Position numbers and translations under genes: made by a program
Assembly: GCA_023398955.1 (NCBI GenBank)
Contig: JAEWRL010000176.1
Span: 1 to 64,000, forward strand
Direction of reading: 5' to 3'
DNA: 64,000 nt
From: Pseudomonadota bacterium
GTDB lineage: Bacteria; Myxococcota_A; Polyangia; Polyangiales; Polyangiaceae
Shown: positions 32,839-43,759 of the stretch, piece by piece
Numbering within the stretch: the first letter of the stretch is position 1
Layout of the letters: each line of letters opens with the position of its first letter
The notes under the pieces: generated by a model
Told to the model about the DNA's origin: nothing
Seen by the model: the letters and a program-made list of their open reading frames with translations, nothing else
Databases searched by the model: none

Positions 32839-35800
32839 ATGAGGGCGGAAACGCATACCGGTGAAATGCAGGCCATGGCGCACAACGGATCGTGGACACT
32901 GGACGCAATCAACGAGCGGCTCGCGATGCCTTTGGCCAAGGAGACAGAGCTCGTCGAGGTCTTGATCGACGAGTTCGCGATGGCCCCCAACGCGGAAGGG
33001 ATCTTCGACGAGTTTCACCAAGCCGCGATCCGCGACGAGCGCGTTTCCCACGTGGCAACGGCATACCGGCGCGCACTGCGCAAGACGCGTCTCCAGCACC
33101 TTCCTCGACCCGCCCAGTCTTGCGTTTACGCGTCGGCAGCGCGGTTCTTCGCTGACGTTGCAGAGGACACTGCACTCGCCATGCGGTACGCCGAGCAAGC
33201 CATCGAAGCGCAGCCGGCCAACCCCTTGGCGCGAGAGGTGCTCGAAGTCCTCTACGTGGACGCGGAGGACGCCGCTAGGCTGTCCAAGCTCTATCACAGG
33301 GTCATTGATGTCCACGAGCATCCAGAAGACCAACTACGCCTCGCGCGCCGGGCAGTCACCCTGATGCGCGCGATCCCGGCCAGTGATGCTGCCGCTGCCT
33401 CCCTGCGTCAATGGATCGTAAAACTGGACGCTTCGGATCTGGAAGCTTTCGATGAGCTCCAGGATCATCTGGCTAGATCAGGGAACTATCGGGAGCTCGC
33501 GGCGCTCTTGGAGCGACGCTTGGAGCAGGGCGAGGATCCGGAGGACGCCGTCCGTTGGCGCCTCATGGCGCTCTACCGCGACCAGCTCGACAGAGCCGAC
33601 GAACTGGCGCGGCACTTGGAGGTGCTCCTGCAGAGAGAACCCGTTCCGCCTCTGGCGTTGCAAGGGGCCGAGGCGATGCTGGAGTCGCCCTCGGGGTACC
33701 TCGTCGCGCCAGCCGTGGCTGAGCTCTATCGCCGCGTCGGTCGCTCGAGCGACGAGCTGAGCGTGTTGACGCGCGCCATCCGCACGGCATCTGGGGATGC
33801 CCTGGATCGCATGGAGTGGCGCCTCGCCCACCTGCGGGTCGACTTGCTCGACGACCCAGCGGGCGCACTGGACCTGGTACACCCGCTGCTTCAGAGGGCT
33901 CCAGGGCGGGACGATGTGCGGCGCTTCTTCATTGACCTCAGTCGTAGGGTAGATCAGCTCGAAGAGGCCGCGCGCAAGCTCGATAAGGCGGCGCGCGCGG
34001 CGCGCGACCCGGACGCTCGCGCACGCGCCGAGTGGGACGTCGCTCAGTTGGCGCTCGAGCTCCACAACGCCAAGGCCGAACGTGACGCTTACAAGCGCAT
34101 CGTGCAATCCGGTTCCATCAGCGAGCTGACGTTGAGGGCGGCGGAGGCGTTGCTCGCCTCTCCCGACGGGCTCGACAGGAAGTCCCTCGAGCGAGCTCTC
34201 GCGATCGTGGCCGAGCGCGGGGAGAGATATGCCCGCGAGGGAGCCGCTGAACGGCTGCTGGAGCTCAAGCCGGGACCGGGGCGAGTCTCACGGCGCGCTG
34301 CCTGGATTGCCCTGATGGATACCGAGCGGGAGCAGGAGGCCCTGGCGGCGCTGGAGGAGCTCCTCGACCCCGCTGCGGATGCCCCGCTTCTTGCCACCGT
34401 CTTCGAGCGCCGCGCCGCCTCGAGCATAGATGAGGAGGAATCCTACGACTATGGTTTCCGGGCCGCCGATCTGCGCGCCCAGAGCGCCGCCGAGCCCGCC
34501 GGGGCCGTGGAAGCTTGGCGGCAGCTCATCCTGACCCATGGGGCATCACGTGCCGTCTACGCCCGCATGCTGCCGCTGCTCGAGGAGGGTGGCGACTACC
34601 CCGCCGTCGCCGATACGCTCCACGCCGACTCGGAACTAGCCCCCCCGGAGGAGCGTGCCGACATTCTGTCGCGGCTGGGCGACGTACTATACCGGAACCT
34701 GAAAGACACAGGGACGGCCATCGAAGCCTACCGGCGAGCGCTCGTGGCAGACCCAGGCCATCTGCCGAGCCGCGCGCGCCTCCAGGTGTTGTTGACGAAT
34801 GAGGATGCCCAGATCCGCCTGCACGCGGCAGAAGCGCTAGAGCCAGCACTCACCCCCGATGAAGAGGTCTGGCTCCAGATCCACGAGTTACGCGCCGAGG
34901 CGCTTCCCGACCCCGTGCAGCGCCTGGATGCTTTCAGGCGGGCTGCCGAGTTACTGCGGCGGAGCGGCAGCCAGCCGAGCAAAGGCCGGCTGCTTTGTGT
35001 GCGCGCACTGCGCTTCGCCGTTCTGGAGGCGCCGGAGCAGGTCGCCGACTGGATAGAGCTCCTCGATTTGTTTGCGGCCAGTTCCAGCGAGGTGAGCGAG
35101 GGCCTTGCTGCTGCCCTCGATGACGGGCTGCAATCCCTCGTCGGTGAACCCCTCGTTGCCCTGGCGACGGCCACCGGTCTGGCGTTGGCGCGGGAGGGGC
35201 GTACCCAGGAGGCGCTGCGAGCTTGGCTTCGCGCGGTCGACGAACGACCAACGGCCAGTCTCATGCGGCGCATCGACGGTCTGCTCACGCAGCAAGGAGC
35301 AACCCTCGATGAGCGAGTCGGACGGTACCGGGAGGTGATCGTGGGAGCTTATCCCGCCGATCGGGCAGACCTCGCCTTGGACCTGGCGCAACTCCTGGAG
35401 AACGCGAACGATCGGCGCGGAGCCGCAGAGGTTTGCGGCGAACTGCTGCGCGAGGAGTCCGGCAATCCGCAGCTCCTGAGACGGCTCGTTTTTCTGCTCA
35501 AGGCCCTGGGAGAGACCCAGGAGGTCAAGCTCGTGCTGGAGCGGGCGCTCCCCGACTTGGTGGGTGAGGACCGCGCCTACGTTCTGGGGGAGTTGGCGGG
35601 CTGCGAGCCCCAGCGTGCGGCCGAGCTGTACGCGGAGGCTCTGCGGGCAGGGAGGCTAGGCCCCGCCATGCTTTCGATCATCAAGGAATTTGCGGCGGAT
35701 GCCGGGGACTTCGAGCTGCAGCAGCTCTTGCTGGAGCACCGCGCAGAGCACGCTGGCGATCCCCTGCGCACAGGACAGGCGTTCGAGGAGCTGGGCCGCT

Positions 35801-38800
35801 TTCTCGGGCAACAGTTCGACGCAGACGCCAAAGCCGCCTCAGCATTCAAACGGGCGGCGGGGGCGTACCAGCGGCTGCCCGATCAGCGCGAGCATGCCAT
35901 CGAGCTGCTGGAGCATGCGCTCACACTCGTGCCGGAAGACCTGGAGGCAGCGGAGCCTCTGATGTTCCTGTTCGTTCAGCAGGGGCAGTGGTCAAGGGTC
36001 GCGGAGTCGCTCACCATCTTGCTGCGTTCGGAGACGGCGCACGGCAAGGTGTTGGATCGTGTCGTCAGCCTCTTCGACAGCGTCGTAGCGTCGGGATCCG
36101 TTTCCGAGTTCGTCTCCCTGTTGGAGGAGATTCTTTGGTTGCCCGAGCTCGCGGAGTCCCCCAAGCAGCGCGATATCATGGCGACCAAGGCGCGCGCTCT
36201 GGCGGTGCTGGACGGGCAGGGCGCAGCAGCGGCGGACGCGTTCCGCTCCGTGATTGAAGCTCACGCCGACCCCCGCGACCTCGCAGATTTCGCTGCATTC
36301 GTGGCCACGCTGCGTGACGGAGCCCGGCGCCTGGAAGAGTCCCGGTGGCTCTTCGAATGGAAGCTGGCGAGAGGAGCGCCTCCCGTTGCCCTGCTCTCCG
36401 AATGGGCGCTTGCCGAAGAGGATGGAGGCGATGTCGCCGCTGCTCTGGGCATCTATGAGCGCCTCGCCGAGCACAAGGACGGGAGGATCACTGCCCTCGA
36501 GGCGATCCAGCGGCTCCGTGTCACCATGGGGGACTGGGAAGCCGGGTTCGAAGCGATGGCGCAGCTTTTGGAGCTAGTCCCCAGTGAACGCAAGCGAGAC
36601 CTTGCGCGGCAGATGGCTACTGTCGCGGTGCGGCAGCTCCTGGACCCGCTGCGCGCCCTGCCATACCTGGAGATGCTGCTCCCCGAGCCCGAGGCCGTGG
36701 AGCTGTTGTTGGAGGCTCTCGCTGAGCCTGTTGCGGCGAAACAGGCCGCCGCGCTGTTCGACATCGTCATCGAGTCGCTCGAAGGGTCTCCCCAGGAACT
36801 GACTCAGCTGCTGCAGCGGTTGCTCGACAACGCACCGTCTGACGAATCGGTGAAGCCCTACTTGAGGAAATGGTTCGCTGAGAGCTTGGCAGCCATGCCC
36901 CAGCATGCTCCGACCTTCTACGAGGTAGCGGTCGCCGCTGCTCGGCAGTTCCCGCTCGAGATCGCCTTCTGGGAGAAGGCAGAAGGCGCGGCACGGCTCA
37001 CCAACGATCCGGAACCCACTGCCAAGGCCTACCAAGACGCGCTGCTGGATCCCGAAGTGGCCGTTGGCGACCTCGGACGGCGCGCTCAGGCCTTCTTCCA
37101 GGAGTGGTACGGCGGAAACTCCGCGCAGTCCCAGGCTCTGCTCGAACTCGTCTGTGATGTGGACCCCACGGTGAGGTGGGCGTTCGATCGCTTGAAGTTG
37201 GCGCTCACCTCGCGTGGTGAGTGGCAGAAGCTCTTCGTCCTCTACGATCGCGCCCTCAGGCAGGCCCGAGACGAAGACGAACGCGCCTCACTACTGGACG
37301 AGGCATCCGTAGCGGCCAAAGACTTCGCGAGCGAGCCGGAGCGGGCTCTCGCGTATCTGGAACCGCTGCGCCTGCTGCGGCCCCACGATCCGCGCGTCGA
37401 GAGCGCTCTCGAGCGGCTCTACGAGCGTTTGGCGCTGTGGCAACCCCTGGCGGCGCTCCTCGAGCAGCGCCTTCCGGCTCTCGACGGCAGAGCTCGACGA
37501 GAGACCGAGCTGCGCCTCGCAGACCTTTGGTTGGCAATGGAGCAGCCGGAGCAGTCGCTTGGGTTCGCCGGACCTCTGCTCGACGACGATACGTACAGCG
37601 AGGCAGCTGCAGCCCTCCTCGAGCGCATCGCCTTCGGCGAGAACGAACCCGACCAGTCCGCCGCGGCGCGCCTGGTCGTCGGCCGCACCCTCGACATGCT
37701 CGAGTCCTACTATCGGCGCCATCAGCGCTTCAGTGACGTTGCTCGCGTCATGCAGCGCGGTGCCGACGAGATCGGCGACGTGAGGCAGCGGATTCGACGT
37801 CTGCGGGATCTCGTTCAGCTTGAGCTCGAGCAGCTCGACGATCCCCAGGCGGCCTTCAACGTGATGTGTGCGCTGGTGGTCCTTGACCCGGCAAGCGAAG
37901 TGCACCGCTTCGATCTCGGGGAGCTAGCCAAGCGCACCTACTCCTTTGCGCGTTGGGCATCGGCGCTGTGCCAAGCCGCTGCTGCGACCGAATCGCCGGT
38001 GCTCGCCTTGGAGCTGTTCTCGGAGGCTGCCACGGTCTACCTCGATACCTTGGATGACAGGGAGCAGGCCACGAGGATCCTGACGGACGTCATGCTTTCG
38101 GACGCTGACCGGAGCCGAGCGTTTGCCGCTGCGCAGCGGGTCGCAGAGCTCGAGCGCGGGCTGGAGCGCTGGCCCGAGTACTGCGCAGCACTCGAGCGCG
38201 CAGCCGTGCTCTCTTTTGGACAGGTTCAGAGCGCTCGAGCGTGGAATGACGCTGCGCGTGCCGTGATCGACATGCTTGGCGACGCGGACCGCGCCATCAC
38301 GGACTGGCGCCGCTCGCTCGCTTTGGATGACGCCAACTTCGAGGCACAGTGCGGTCTCGTCGAAGCCTTGACCAGGGCAGGGCGCCGTGAGGAACTCGTC
38401 CAGGCCCTCTTGCGCCGAGCGAGCGTCGTGGACCCGGCGAGTGCTCGCGGCGACAGGGCGGGTGCGGCGTCGCTGCTGACCGAGCTGGGCCGAGTCGACG
38501 AAGCGATCGTTGTGTGGTCCGATCTCGGCAATGCATTGGGGCATGACGCCGTCAGCTTGGACGCCCTCAGCAATCTGCTAGTGCAGACCGGCCGTCTCGA
38601 GGAGCTGGCCGCTTTGTGGCGTTCCCACGCTGAATCGGCGGAGGACGTCGAAACTGGGTGTCAGCTGTGGGTGCGGCTAGGGCAGCTCCTGGCGGAGTCG
38701 CTGGGGAGTCCCCACGAGGCCATCGAGGCCTACGTTCGCGGTGGCGCGTGGAGTCGAGCGTGCACCGTTGCCGTGGAGAACCCGGAGGCGCGCGATGGAG

Positions 38801-41800
38801 ACCCGCTGCCCGAGTTTACTCGCCAGGTGCTTGCCGCGTGGAGTGAAGCGGGTGCCGGATCTTCCCACGAACTGACCGGGGTCGTGCTTCGAGCAGTGCG
38901 CGCCCAGGCTCGGCGCGCGCTCGAAGCAGGCGACCCGCGGGAGGCTGCGGAACTCTTGCGTCGGGGTGCGGAGCTGCCGTTCTCGCGTGACTTCCGCCGC
39001 GAGCTCATCGCAGAGGCGGCCGCCACCCTGGACGCTTCGGGAAGTGGCCGGGAGGAGGCCATCCAGTTGCTCGCAGGTCTGGTCCGCGAAGATCCCGTGG
39101 ATGGTGTCTCCAAATCCGTCACTTCTCGTCTCGTAGAATGGCTCGAGGAGGCAGGCCGGTTCGAGGAGGTCGCGACGACGTGGGAGCTCGTGGCCAGGGG
39201 TTCGCCGGAACGAAGCGAGCGTGGCCGCCGCGCTTGGTACAGCGCCGGGACGCTATGGGAAGAGATGCTCGGTGACGATCTGCGGGCTGCCAACGCCTTC
39301 AGGTTCGGCGCGGAGCACGGCTCGCTCGAATCGCTGCGTGCCCTGGCCCGCGTTCTCCAGAGGCTCGGCGAGCTGGAGGAAGCCGCCGAGGTTCAGGAGG
39401 CCCTGCTCGCGCGGGTCGAAGCGGACGAGCGTGAGTCCGTCGTCCTCGGTCTGGTCGAGGTTCACGTGGCGCTCGGAGCACCAGCGAGCGCCGTGCGTCA
39501 CATCGAGCGCGTGCGAGCGAGCGGCGTTGATTCCCCAGCTCTTCGCGGTCGCCTTCTCGAACTCTATCAGGCCAGTGGCGAGTACGCGAAGCTGGCCGAG
39601 TTGCTCGCGGAGGACGCGCGCCATCACGACACGCCCCAGGAGCAGGCCGTCCGCCTCGCAGATTCCGCCGAGGTGCACCTAACCCGACTCGAGCAACCCG
39701 AGCGCGCCGTGCCCCTCCTCACCGAGGCAGCCCGGCTCGACCCAGAGGATGGTGAGCTTCCGCTGCGCCTCGCTGTTGCTCTGAGTCGCGCAGGCGAATT
39801 CGAGAGGGCCGTGAACGCGTTCGAGTCGAAGCTGGCCAGCTATGGCGAACGTCGCCCGCAGGAGCGGGGGATAGTGCACCGCTTCCTTTCGCGGGCGCTC
39901 CTGGCCGCAGGGCAGCAGCAGCGCGCCTATCAGGAGCTCGAGGAGGCGGCAGATATCTACCCCGACCACCCCGGCATCCAGCACGAACTCGCAGAGCTTG
40001 CGCTGAAGCGCGGGGAGCTCGATCGAGCGGAGCGCACGTGCCGCACACTCTTGCTCATGCTGCGGTCCGCAGCGCCCCAACCCGACGCGGAGATGCCTAC
40101 GGCCGCCGCCGTGTACCTTGATTTGAGCGAGATTGCAACGCAACGTGGCGATACGAAGTCCGCAGAGGAGTTCATCCATTCCGCCTTCGAGGCGAGCATG
40201 GAGGGAGTCGCCGAAGGCCTCGCCCTCGAGAAGGAGCTCGAACGACGCGGTATGGGGGAGTGGCAGCGCCGGGCGCTAGAGTCTCGAGTGCGGAGGAGCA
40301 GCGGTGTCGAGGCCGCCGAGGCCCTGGCCGCGCTTGCCAAGACCCTTCAGAGCGAGGCCGAGGAACCGGAGTTCGCAGCCCAGGTCCGGGAGGCGGCCGA
40401 GGACCTCTACGCGGCGCTGGTCACGGCCGAGAACCCCGACGCTCGTGCTGTGAGAGCGCTCGCATCCGTGTTCGAAGGGATTGGCTCAGAGTCCGATCTC
40501 GAGCGTGCAGGCAAGATGCACAGGCACTTGGTGATCCTGCGCCCACTCGATCCCAGGGCCTGGCGTTCGCTCGTAGCGTGGCTGGAGGTGAGAGGGAGGC
40601 TGCTGGAGGTCGCCGAGCTCGCCCTGGAGCTCCGTATGGGTGAGCTTCCTCCGGCGAGACCGATAGCGCTGGAACTGGCACGCGTCCTGACCTCTGAGGA
40701 CGCGACGTTGGAGCCAGCGTTGCACCTGCTGCGGGGCCTTCTCGCGCAGAATTGCGACGACAGCGAAGCCCTCGAGCTCCTCGTTGCTTCCCTCGAGAAT
40801 GCCGGGCGCAGTCGAGAGCTCGTGGAGAACCTCGAGGGGCAGCTCACCGCTGCTCTCGATCTGCAAGACGTCGGAGCAGCGGCAGGCTTGGCGTTGCGTC
40901 TGGCGGGCGTGCTCGAGCGGTCGAATCGGCTCCCGGAGGCTGTGGAGGTCCTGCGCGGCATCATCCAGCGGGACCCGGAGAACTCGGTCGCGCTCCGGGA
41001 GCTCCGGCGGCTCTTGGCAGGGCAGGGTGCCGCTGACGCGGAGTATGCTGAGATCGTTGGGCGTCTGGCGGAACACGCCAGCGGCGCCGATGCGGCCGAG
41101 CTCGGCCTCGAGGCAGCGGCTCTGTGGCACGGTCTGGGCGAAGAGGCTCGGGTCAGTGAAGCCATCGAGCGCGGTTTCGCTGCCTGTCCGGCTCACACTG
41201 GAATCCTGGAAGCACTCTTGGAGCGTGAGAAGGCCGAGGCCAACCCTGAAAGGACTCGCGATTACATTGAGCGCTCGCTGACGGCAGACCCAAGCCGAGC
41301 GGCACTCTGGGCGAGGCTAGTCCGGCTCGACCTGGACGCGGGGCTGCACGCCGAGGCGTTGCACGACGTAGAGCTGGCGCTCGAGTATCACGCGAGCGAC
41401 CCCTTGCTACGCGAGCTCAGGGTCTACTGCCTCGAAGCGAGCGGCAGACTCTTGGAGGCAGTCGATGCGGCCAAGTTCTGGAGGGCTGCCGAGCGGCCGC
41501 TCGGTGGTGTCGCCGCTGGCGAGCCAACGCCACTGCTAGGGTTCATGGAACGAGCGATCCAATTATTGGAGCCACCGCGTGCCGACGAAGTGGAGCTCGA
41601 ACTCGCAGCGATGCTCGTCGCGAGCGGTCTAGCGGACGAGGCCCTCGACCGCATGTCGAGATGGGCGGGCGAGCCTGCGACTGTGCAGCGACTCTCTGGG
41701 TACCGTTACCTGGTGGACCTAGCGCGCAATCAAGGGCAACCCGGGCTGGCGGCAGATGTCCTGGAGCTCCTCGTGGGCCTGGTTTCCGACGACGGAGAAC

Positions 41801-42627
41801 GGCTGGATCTATCGCTGGCTTGGGCGACCGAATGCTCTCGAGCTGGCCGCGAGCATGCCGTCAGGTCTGCGCTCGAAATGGCTCTCTCAGTGGCCGGCGG
41901 ATACTCCGAGAAACGAGCCCTTGTCGTCGAACGCCTCGATGCACTCTACCGGAGGCTCGGAGCATGGAGACCCTTGGCGCAGCTCTTGATCGGCGAAGCG
42001 GCAGAAGCACGAGAGCCTCGCGCTCGCTTTGACCGACTCCTGTCCGCCGCTCGTGTGTACCTCGACGATGCGGAAGACGCCGTTGCAGCTGCCGGCGTCT
42101 TGGAGCGCGCGCTGGAGGTAATCCCAGAGGATCTCGAGGCAATGACGCTGCTGGCTCGCGTTCAGGCCGTGCTGGGCGAGCGTGAGCGCGCGACGGCAAT
42201 GCTGCATCGGGTGCTGCGCCGCGATGGCGCGGCTGCTGGTGTCGTGGTGGAAGGCTACCGCCTGCTCGCGGAGCTCTACCTGGAAGGCGACGAGCTGCAC
42301 GACGCCTACGATGCCCTGAGGATCGCCCACGAGCTGGAGAAGCAACACGTCCCGACGGCCATGCGTCTCGGTCTCGTAGCGCTCGACCTCGACGACCTGG
42401 GATCGGCGGAAGCGGCGCTCCGCTTCGTTGCGCTGACGCGCTCGCGGGAGGACGACGGAGTCGGGCCGGAGGAGCGAGCCATCGCCTGCTACCACCTGGC
42501 GCACATCGTCCGCTGGACTGGAAAGCCGGTACAGGCGCGCATGTACGCGAGCAAAGGGCTGAGCGAGCACCCCGAGGGTGACATCAAAAGGAAACTGGAG
42601 AGGTTCGTCAGCGAGCTGAGAGCATGA
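32839..42627 (+). CDS. Giant TPR-repeat protein (3,262 residues)
   Basis: No signal peptide or transmembrane segment, so probably cytoplasmic. Nearly the whole length is helix-turn-helix repeats with TPR-like spacing and Ala/Leu/Glu/Arg-rich composition (for example KRAAGAYQRLPDQREHAIEL and WRRSLALDDANFEAQ); many units are too divergent to count by eye. No catalytic motif is visible. The ATG at 32839 is chosen, but ATGs at 32866 and 32875 and an upstream GTG at 32767 are possible; none has a strong ribosome-binding site. It is followed after 43 bases by a gene whose N-terminus is also TPR-like. Large scaffold proteins of this kind are common in myxobacteria. Function unknown. Confidence 0.85.
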   Translation: MRAETHTGEMQAMAHNGSWTLDAINERLAMPLAKETELVEVLIDEFAMAPNAEGIFDEFHQAAIRDERVSHVATAYRRALRKTRLQHLPRPAQSCVYASAARFFADVAEDTALAMRYAEQAIEAQPANPLAREVLEVLYVDAEDAARLSKLYHRVIDVHEHPEDQLRLARRAVTLMRAIPASDAAAASLRQWIVKLDASDLEAFDELQDHLARSGNYRELAALLERRLEQGEDPEDAVRWRLMALYRDQLDRADELARHLEVLLQREPVPPLALQGAEAMLESPSGYLVAPAVAELYRRVGRSSDELSVLTRAIRTASGDALDRMEWRLAHLRVDLLDDPAGALDLVHPLLQRAPGRDDVRRFFIDLSRRVDQLEEAARKLDKAARAARDPDARARAEWDVAQLALELHNAKAERDAYKRIVQSGSISELTLRAAEALLASPDGLDRKSLERALAIVAERGERYAREGAAERLLELKPGPGRVSRRAAWIALMDTEREQEALAALEELLDPAADAPLLATVFERRAASSIDEEESYDYGFRAADLRAQSAAEPAGAVEAWRQLILTHGASRAVYARMLPLLEEGGDYPAVADTLHADSELAPPEERADILSRLGDVLYRNLKDTGTAIEAYRRALVADPGHLPSRARLQVLLTNEDAQIRLHAAEALEPALTPDEEVWLQIHELRAEALPDPVQRLDAFRRAAELLRRSGSQPSKGRLLCVRALRFAVLEAPEQVADWIELLDLFAASSSEVSEGLAAALDDGLQSLVGEPLVALATATGLALAREGRTQEALRAWLRAVDERPTASLMRRIDGLLTQQGATLDERVGRYREVIVGAYPADRADLALDLAQLLENANDRRGAAEVCGELLREESGNPQLLRRLVFLLKALGETQEVKLVLERALPDLVGEDRAYVLGELAGCEPQRAAELYAEALRAGRLGPAMLSIIKEFAADAGDFELQQLLLEHRAEHAGDPLRTGQAFEELGRFLGQQFDADAKAASAFKRAAGAYQRLPDQREHAIELLEHALTLVPEDLEAAEPLMFLFVQQGQWSRVAESLTILLRSETAHGKVLDRVVSLFDSVVASGSVSEFVSLLEEILWLPELAESPKQRDIMATKARALAVLDGQGAAAADAFRSVIEAHADPRDLADFAAFVATLRDGARRLEESRWLFEWKLARGAPPVALLSEWALAEEDGGDVAAALGIYERLAEHKDGRITALEAIQRLRVTMGDWEAGFEAMAQLLELVPSERKRDLARQMATVAVRQLLDPLRALPYLEMLLPEPEAVELLLEALAEPVAAKQAAALFDIVIESLEGSPQELTQLLQRLLDNAPSDESVKPYLRKWFAESLAAMPQHAPTFYEVAVAAARQFPLEIAFWEKAEGAARLTNDPEPTAKAYQDALLDPEVAVGDLGRRAQAFFQEWYGGNSAQSQALLELVCDVDPTVRWAFDRLKLALTSRGEWQKLFVLYDRALRQARDEDERASLLDEASVAAKDFASEPERALAYLEPLRLLRPHDPRVESALERLYERLALWQPLAALLEQRLPALDGRARRETELRLADLWLAMEQPEQSLGFAGPLLDDDTYSEAAAALLERIAFGENEPDQSAAARLVVGRTLDMLESYYRRHQRFSDVARVMQRGADEIGDVRQRIRRLRDLVQLELEQLDDPQAAFNVMCALVVLDPASEVHRFDLGELAKRTYSFARWASALCQAAAATESPVLALELFSEAATVYLDTLDDREQATRILTDVMLSDADRSRAFAAAQRVAELERGLERWPEYCAALERAAVLSFGQVQSARAWNDAARAVIDMLGDADRAITDWRRSLALDDANFEAQCGLVEALTRAGRREELVQALLRRASVVDPASARGDRAGAASLLTELGRVDEAIVVWSDLGNALGHDAVSLDALSNLLVQTGRLEELAALWRSHAESAEDVETGCQLWVRLGQLLAESLGSPHEAIEAYVRGGAWSRACTVAVENPEARDGDPLPEFTRQVLAAWSEAGAGSSHELTGVVLRAVRAQARRALEAGDPREAAELLRRGAELPFSRDFRRELIAEAAATLDASGSGREEAIQLLAGLVREDPVDGVSKSVTSRLVEWLEEAGRFEEVATTWELVARGSPERSERGRRAWYSAGTLWEEMLGDDLRAANAFRFGAEHGSLESLRALARVLQRLGELEEAAEVQEALLARVEADERESVVLGLVEVHVALGAPASAVRHIERVRASGVDSPALRGRLLELYQASGEYAKLAELLAEDARHHDTPQEQAVRLADSAEVHLTRLEQPERAVPLLTEAARLDPEDGELPLRLAVALSRAGEFERAVNAFESKLASYGERRPQERGIVHRFLSRALLAAGQQQRAYQELEEAADIYPDHPGIQHELAELALKRGELDRAERTCRTLLLMLRSAAPQPDAEMPTAAAVYLDLSEIATQRGDTKSAEEFIHSAFEASMEGVAEGLALEKELERRGMGEWQRRALESRVRRSSGVEAAEALAALAKTLQSEAEEPEFAAQVREAAEDLYAALVTAENPDARAVRALASVFEGIGSESDLERAGKMHRHLVILRPLDPRAWRSLVAWLEVRGRLLEVAELALELRMGELPPARPIALELARVLTSEDATLEPALHLLRGLLAQNCDDSEALELLVASLENAGRSRELVENLEGQLTAALDLQDVGAAAGLALRLAGVLERSNRLPEAVEVLRGIIQRDPENSVALRELRRLLAGQGAADAEYAEIVGRLAEHASGADAAELGLEAAALWHGLGEEARVSEAIERGFAACPAHTGILEALLEREKAEANPERTRDYIERSLTADPSRAALWARLVRLDLDAGLHAEALHDVELALEYHASDPLLRELRVYCLEASGRLLEAVDAAKFWRAAERPLGGVAAGEPTPLLGFMERAIQLLEPPRADEVELELAAMLVASGLADEALDRMSRWAGEPATVQRLSGYRYLVDLARNQGQPGLAADVLELLVGLVSDDGERLDLSLAWATECSRAGREHAVRSALEMALSVAGGYSEKRALVVERLDALYRRLGAWRPLAQLLIGEAAEAREPRARFDRLLSAARVYLDDAEDAVAAAGVLERALEVIPEDLEAMTLLARVQAVLGERERATAMLHRVLRRDGAAAGVVVEGYRLLAELYLEGDELHDAYDALRIAHELEKQHVPTAMRLGLVALDLDDLGSAEAALRFVALTRSREDDGVGPEERAIACYHLAHIVRWTGKPVQARMYASKGLSEHPEGDIKRKLERFVSELRA

Positions 42628-42670
42628 CGATGCCAGCCATGCTTTGCGGTCCAGAAGGAACATACGAAAG

Positions 42671-43759
42671 ATGACGGAACAGCAACTCCCTCAGGTGAAA
42701 CCGGACGACGGTGACGATGTCTCGCTGGCTCTCGAGACTGCAGCGACGCTCTGGGCCAACGACAATCAGGCGGAAGCGTTGCGGTGGCTGCGGAAAGCAG
42801 CCGACGCGGCAGAGCAGATGGGTAACGACCTGCGCGCCCTCGAGCTGGCGAGGGCCGCCGCGGATCTGCGAAACGCCGAACGACCGTCGAACGAGTCGCC
42901 CATGGCCGATGCGCCGGGCGCGCTCACTTCCGATCTTCCATCACCAGCGTCCCTGCCGGGAGCAGTGGCTACCCCGGAGGCGGGGACGGCCCGCCGCGGT
43001 TCCTTGCCACCCAAGCCCGCCAAGCGTGTGCTGCCCGGAACCGGCGGCAGCATGGACGCCGTCGGCGAGGAGCCGTCGCGCCGTCCGCCTCCGCCGTCAT
43101 CCATGCGGTCTGGACCCTCGTCGACCCGTCCCGCGTCACTCGTTCCTGGCGCGCCCCCCAAGCCAAAGGTACCCCTCTCCAGTGACCCCGACACCAGCGG
43201 CTTCCAGGCTGCTGCGGCATCGCGCGAGGTGTCGGGTGAGGTCGCTGCTGCGGGCTTGGGTGAAGTGTCCGGTGAGGACTCTCCTGCGCCGGTGACCACA
43301 GCGTCGCCGAGCGGCGTGGACGACGACCCCTCCGAGCCAAGCAGTGACCGTCCGACACCGCCGGTCGCGAGGATGGCAGTGTCGAGCCAACTGCCAGCAT
43401 CGGTGGTGGCTGCGTCGAGCGAGCCTGTCCAAGCGTCCGTCGCGCCCGGAGCGGAAGCAGCGGACGCCCCGAGGCAGGGCACCGGATCACTGCCGCCTGC
43501 ACCAGCCAAGCCGTCCGCGGGAGGGACGAGAGCCGCTCCGCACGACCCCACGAACGGCTCGGGCGCGCGGCGACTTGATGCGGGGCCGCTCTCTGCCCCA
43601 GTGCTGCCGACCAACGCGGGGGCGGGGGTGCAAGTCGCCATCAAGCAGTCTGCTCGAGACGAAGGTCTGTTCCTCGTGCGCCGGCTGGGTGCTGGGGAAA
43701 CGCCTCCGCCCGGGTACAGGATCGCAATCCTCATCACCGAGGACGGCTCGCTGACCTGA
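42671..43759 (+). CDS. Disordered Pro/Ser-rich protein with helical N-terminus
   Basis: 362 residues from the ATG at 42671, which has an AAGGAAC upstream. The first 80 residues are helical and TPR-like (TAATLWANDNQAEALRWLRK). About 230 residues of Pro/Ser/Ala-rich, low-complexity sequence follow, then a compact C-terminal piece of about 40 residues (QVAIKQSARDEGLFLVRRL, PGYRIAILITEDGSLT) that looks folded. I do not recognise the family. It follows the giant TPR gene by 43 bases and is likely co-transcribed. A flexible linker protein that works with the TPR scaffold is inference. Confidence 0.75.
   Translation: MTEQQLPQVKPDDGDDVSLALETAATLWANDNQAEALRWLRKAADAAEQMGNDLRALELARAAADLRNAERPSNESPMADAPGALTSDLPSPASLPGAVATPEAGTARRGSLPPKPAKRVLPGTGGSMDAVGEEPSRRPPPPSSMRSGPSSTRPASLVPGAPPKPKVPLSSDPDTSGFQAAAASREVSGEVAAAGLGEVSGEDSPAPVTTASPSGVDDDPSEPSSDRPTPPVARMAVSSQLPASVVAASSEPVQASVAPGAEAADAPRQGTGSLPPAPAKPSAGGTRAAPHDPTNGSGARRLDAGPLSAPVLPTNAGAGVQVAIKQSARDEGLFLVRRLGAGETPPPGYRIAILITEDGSLT

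Noticed and set aside
32467..33333. 288-codon minus-strand frame across the start of the giant TPR gene
   Set aside because: Antisense to the TPR coding region; no motif.
36453..37035. Minus-strand frames inside the giant TPR gene
   Set aside because: Shadows of a high-GC helical repeat gene; many similar ones occur throughout 33-42.6 kb.
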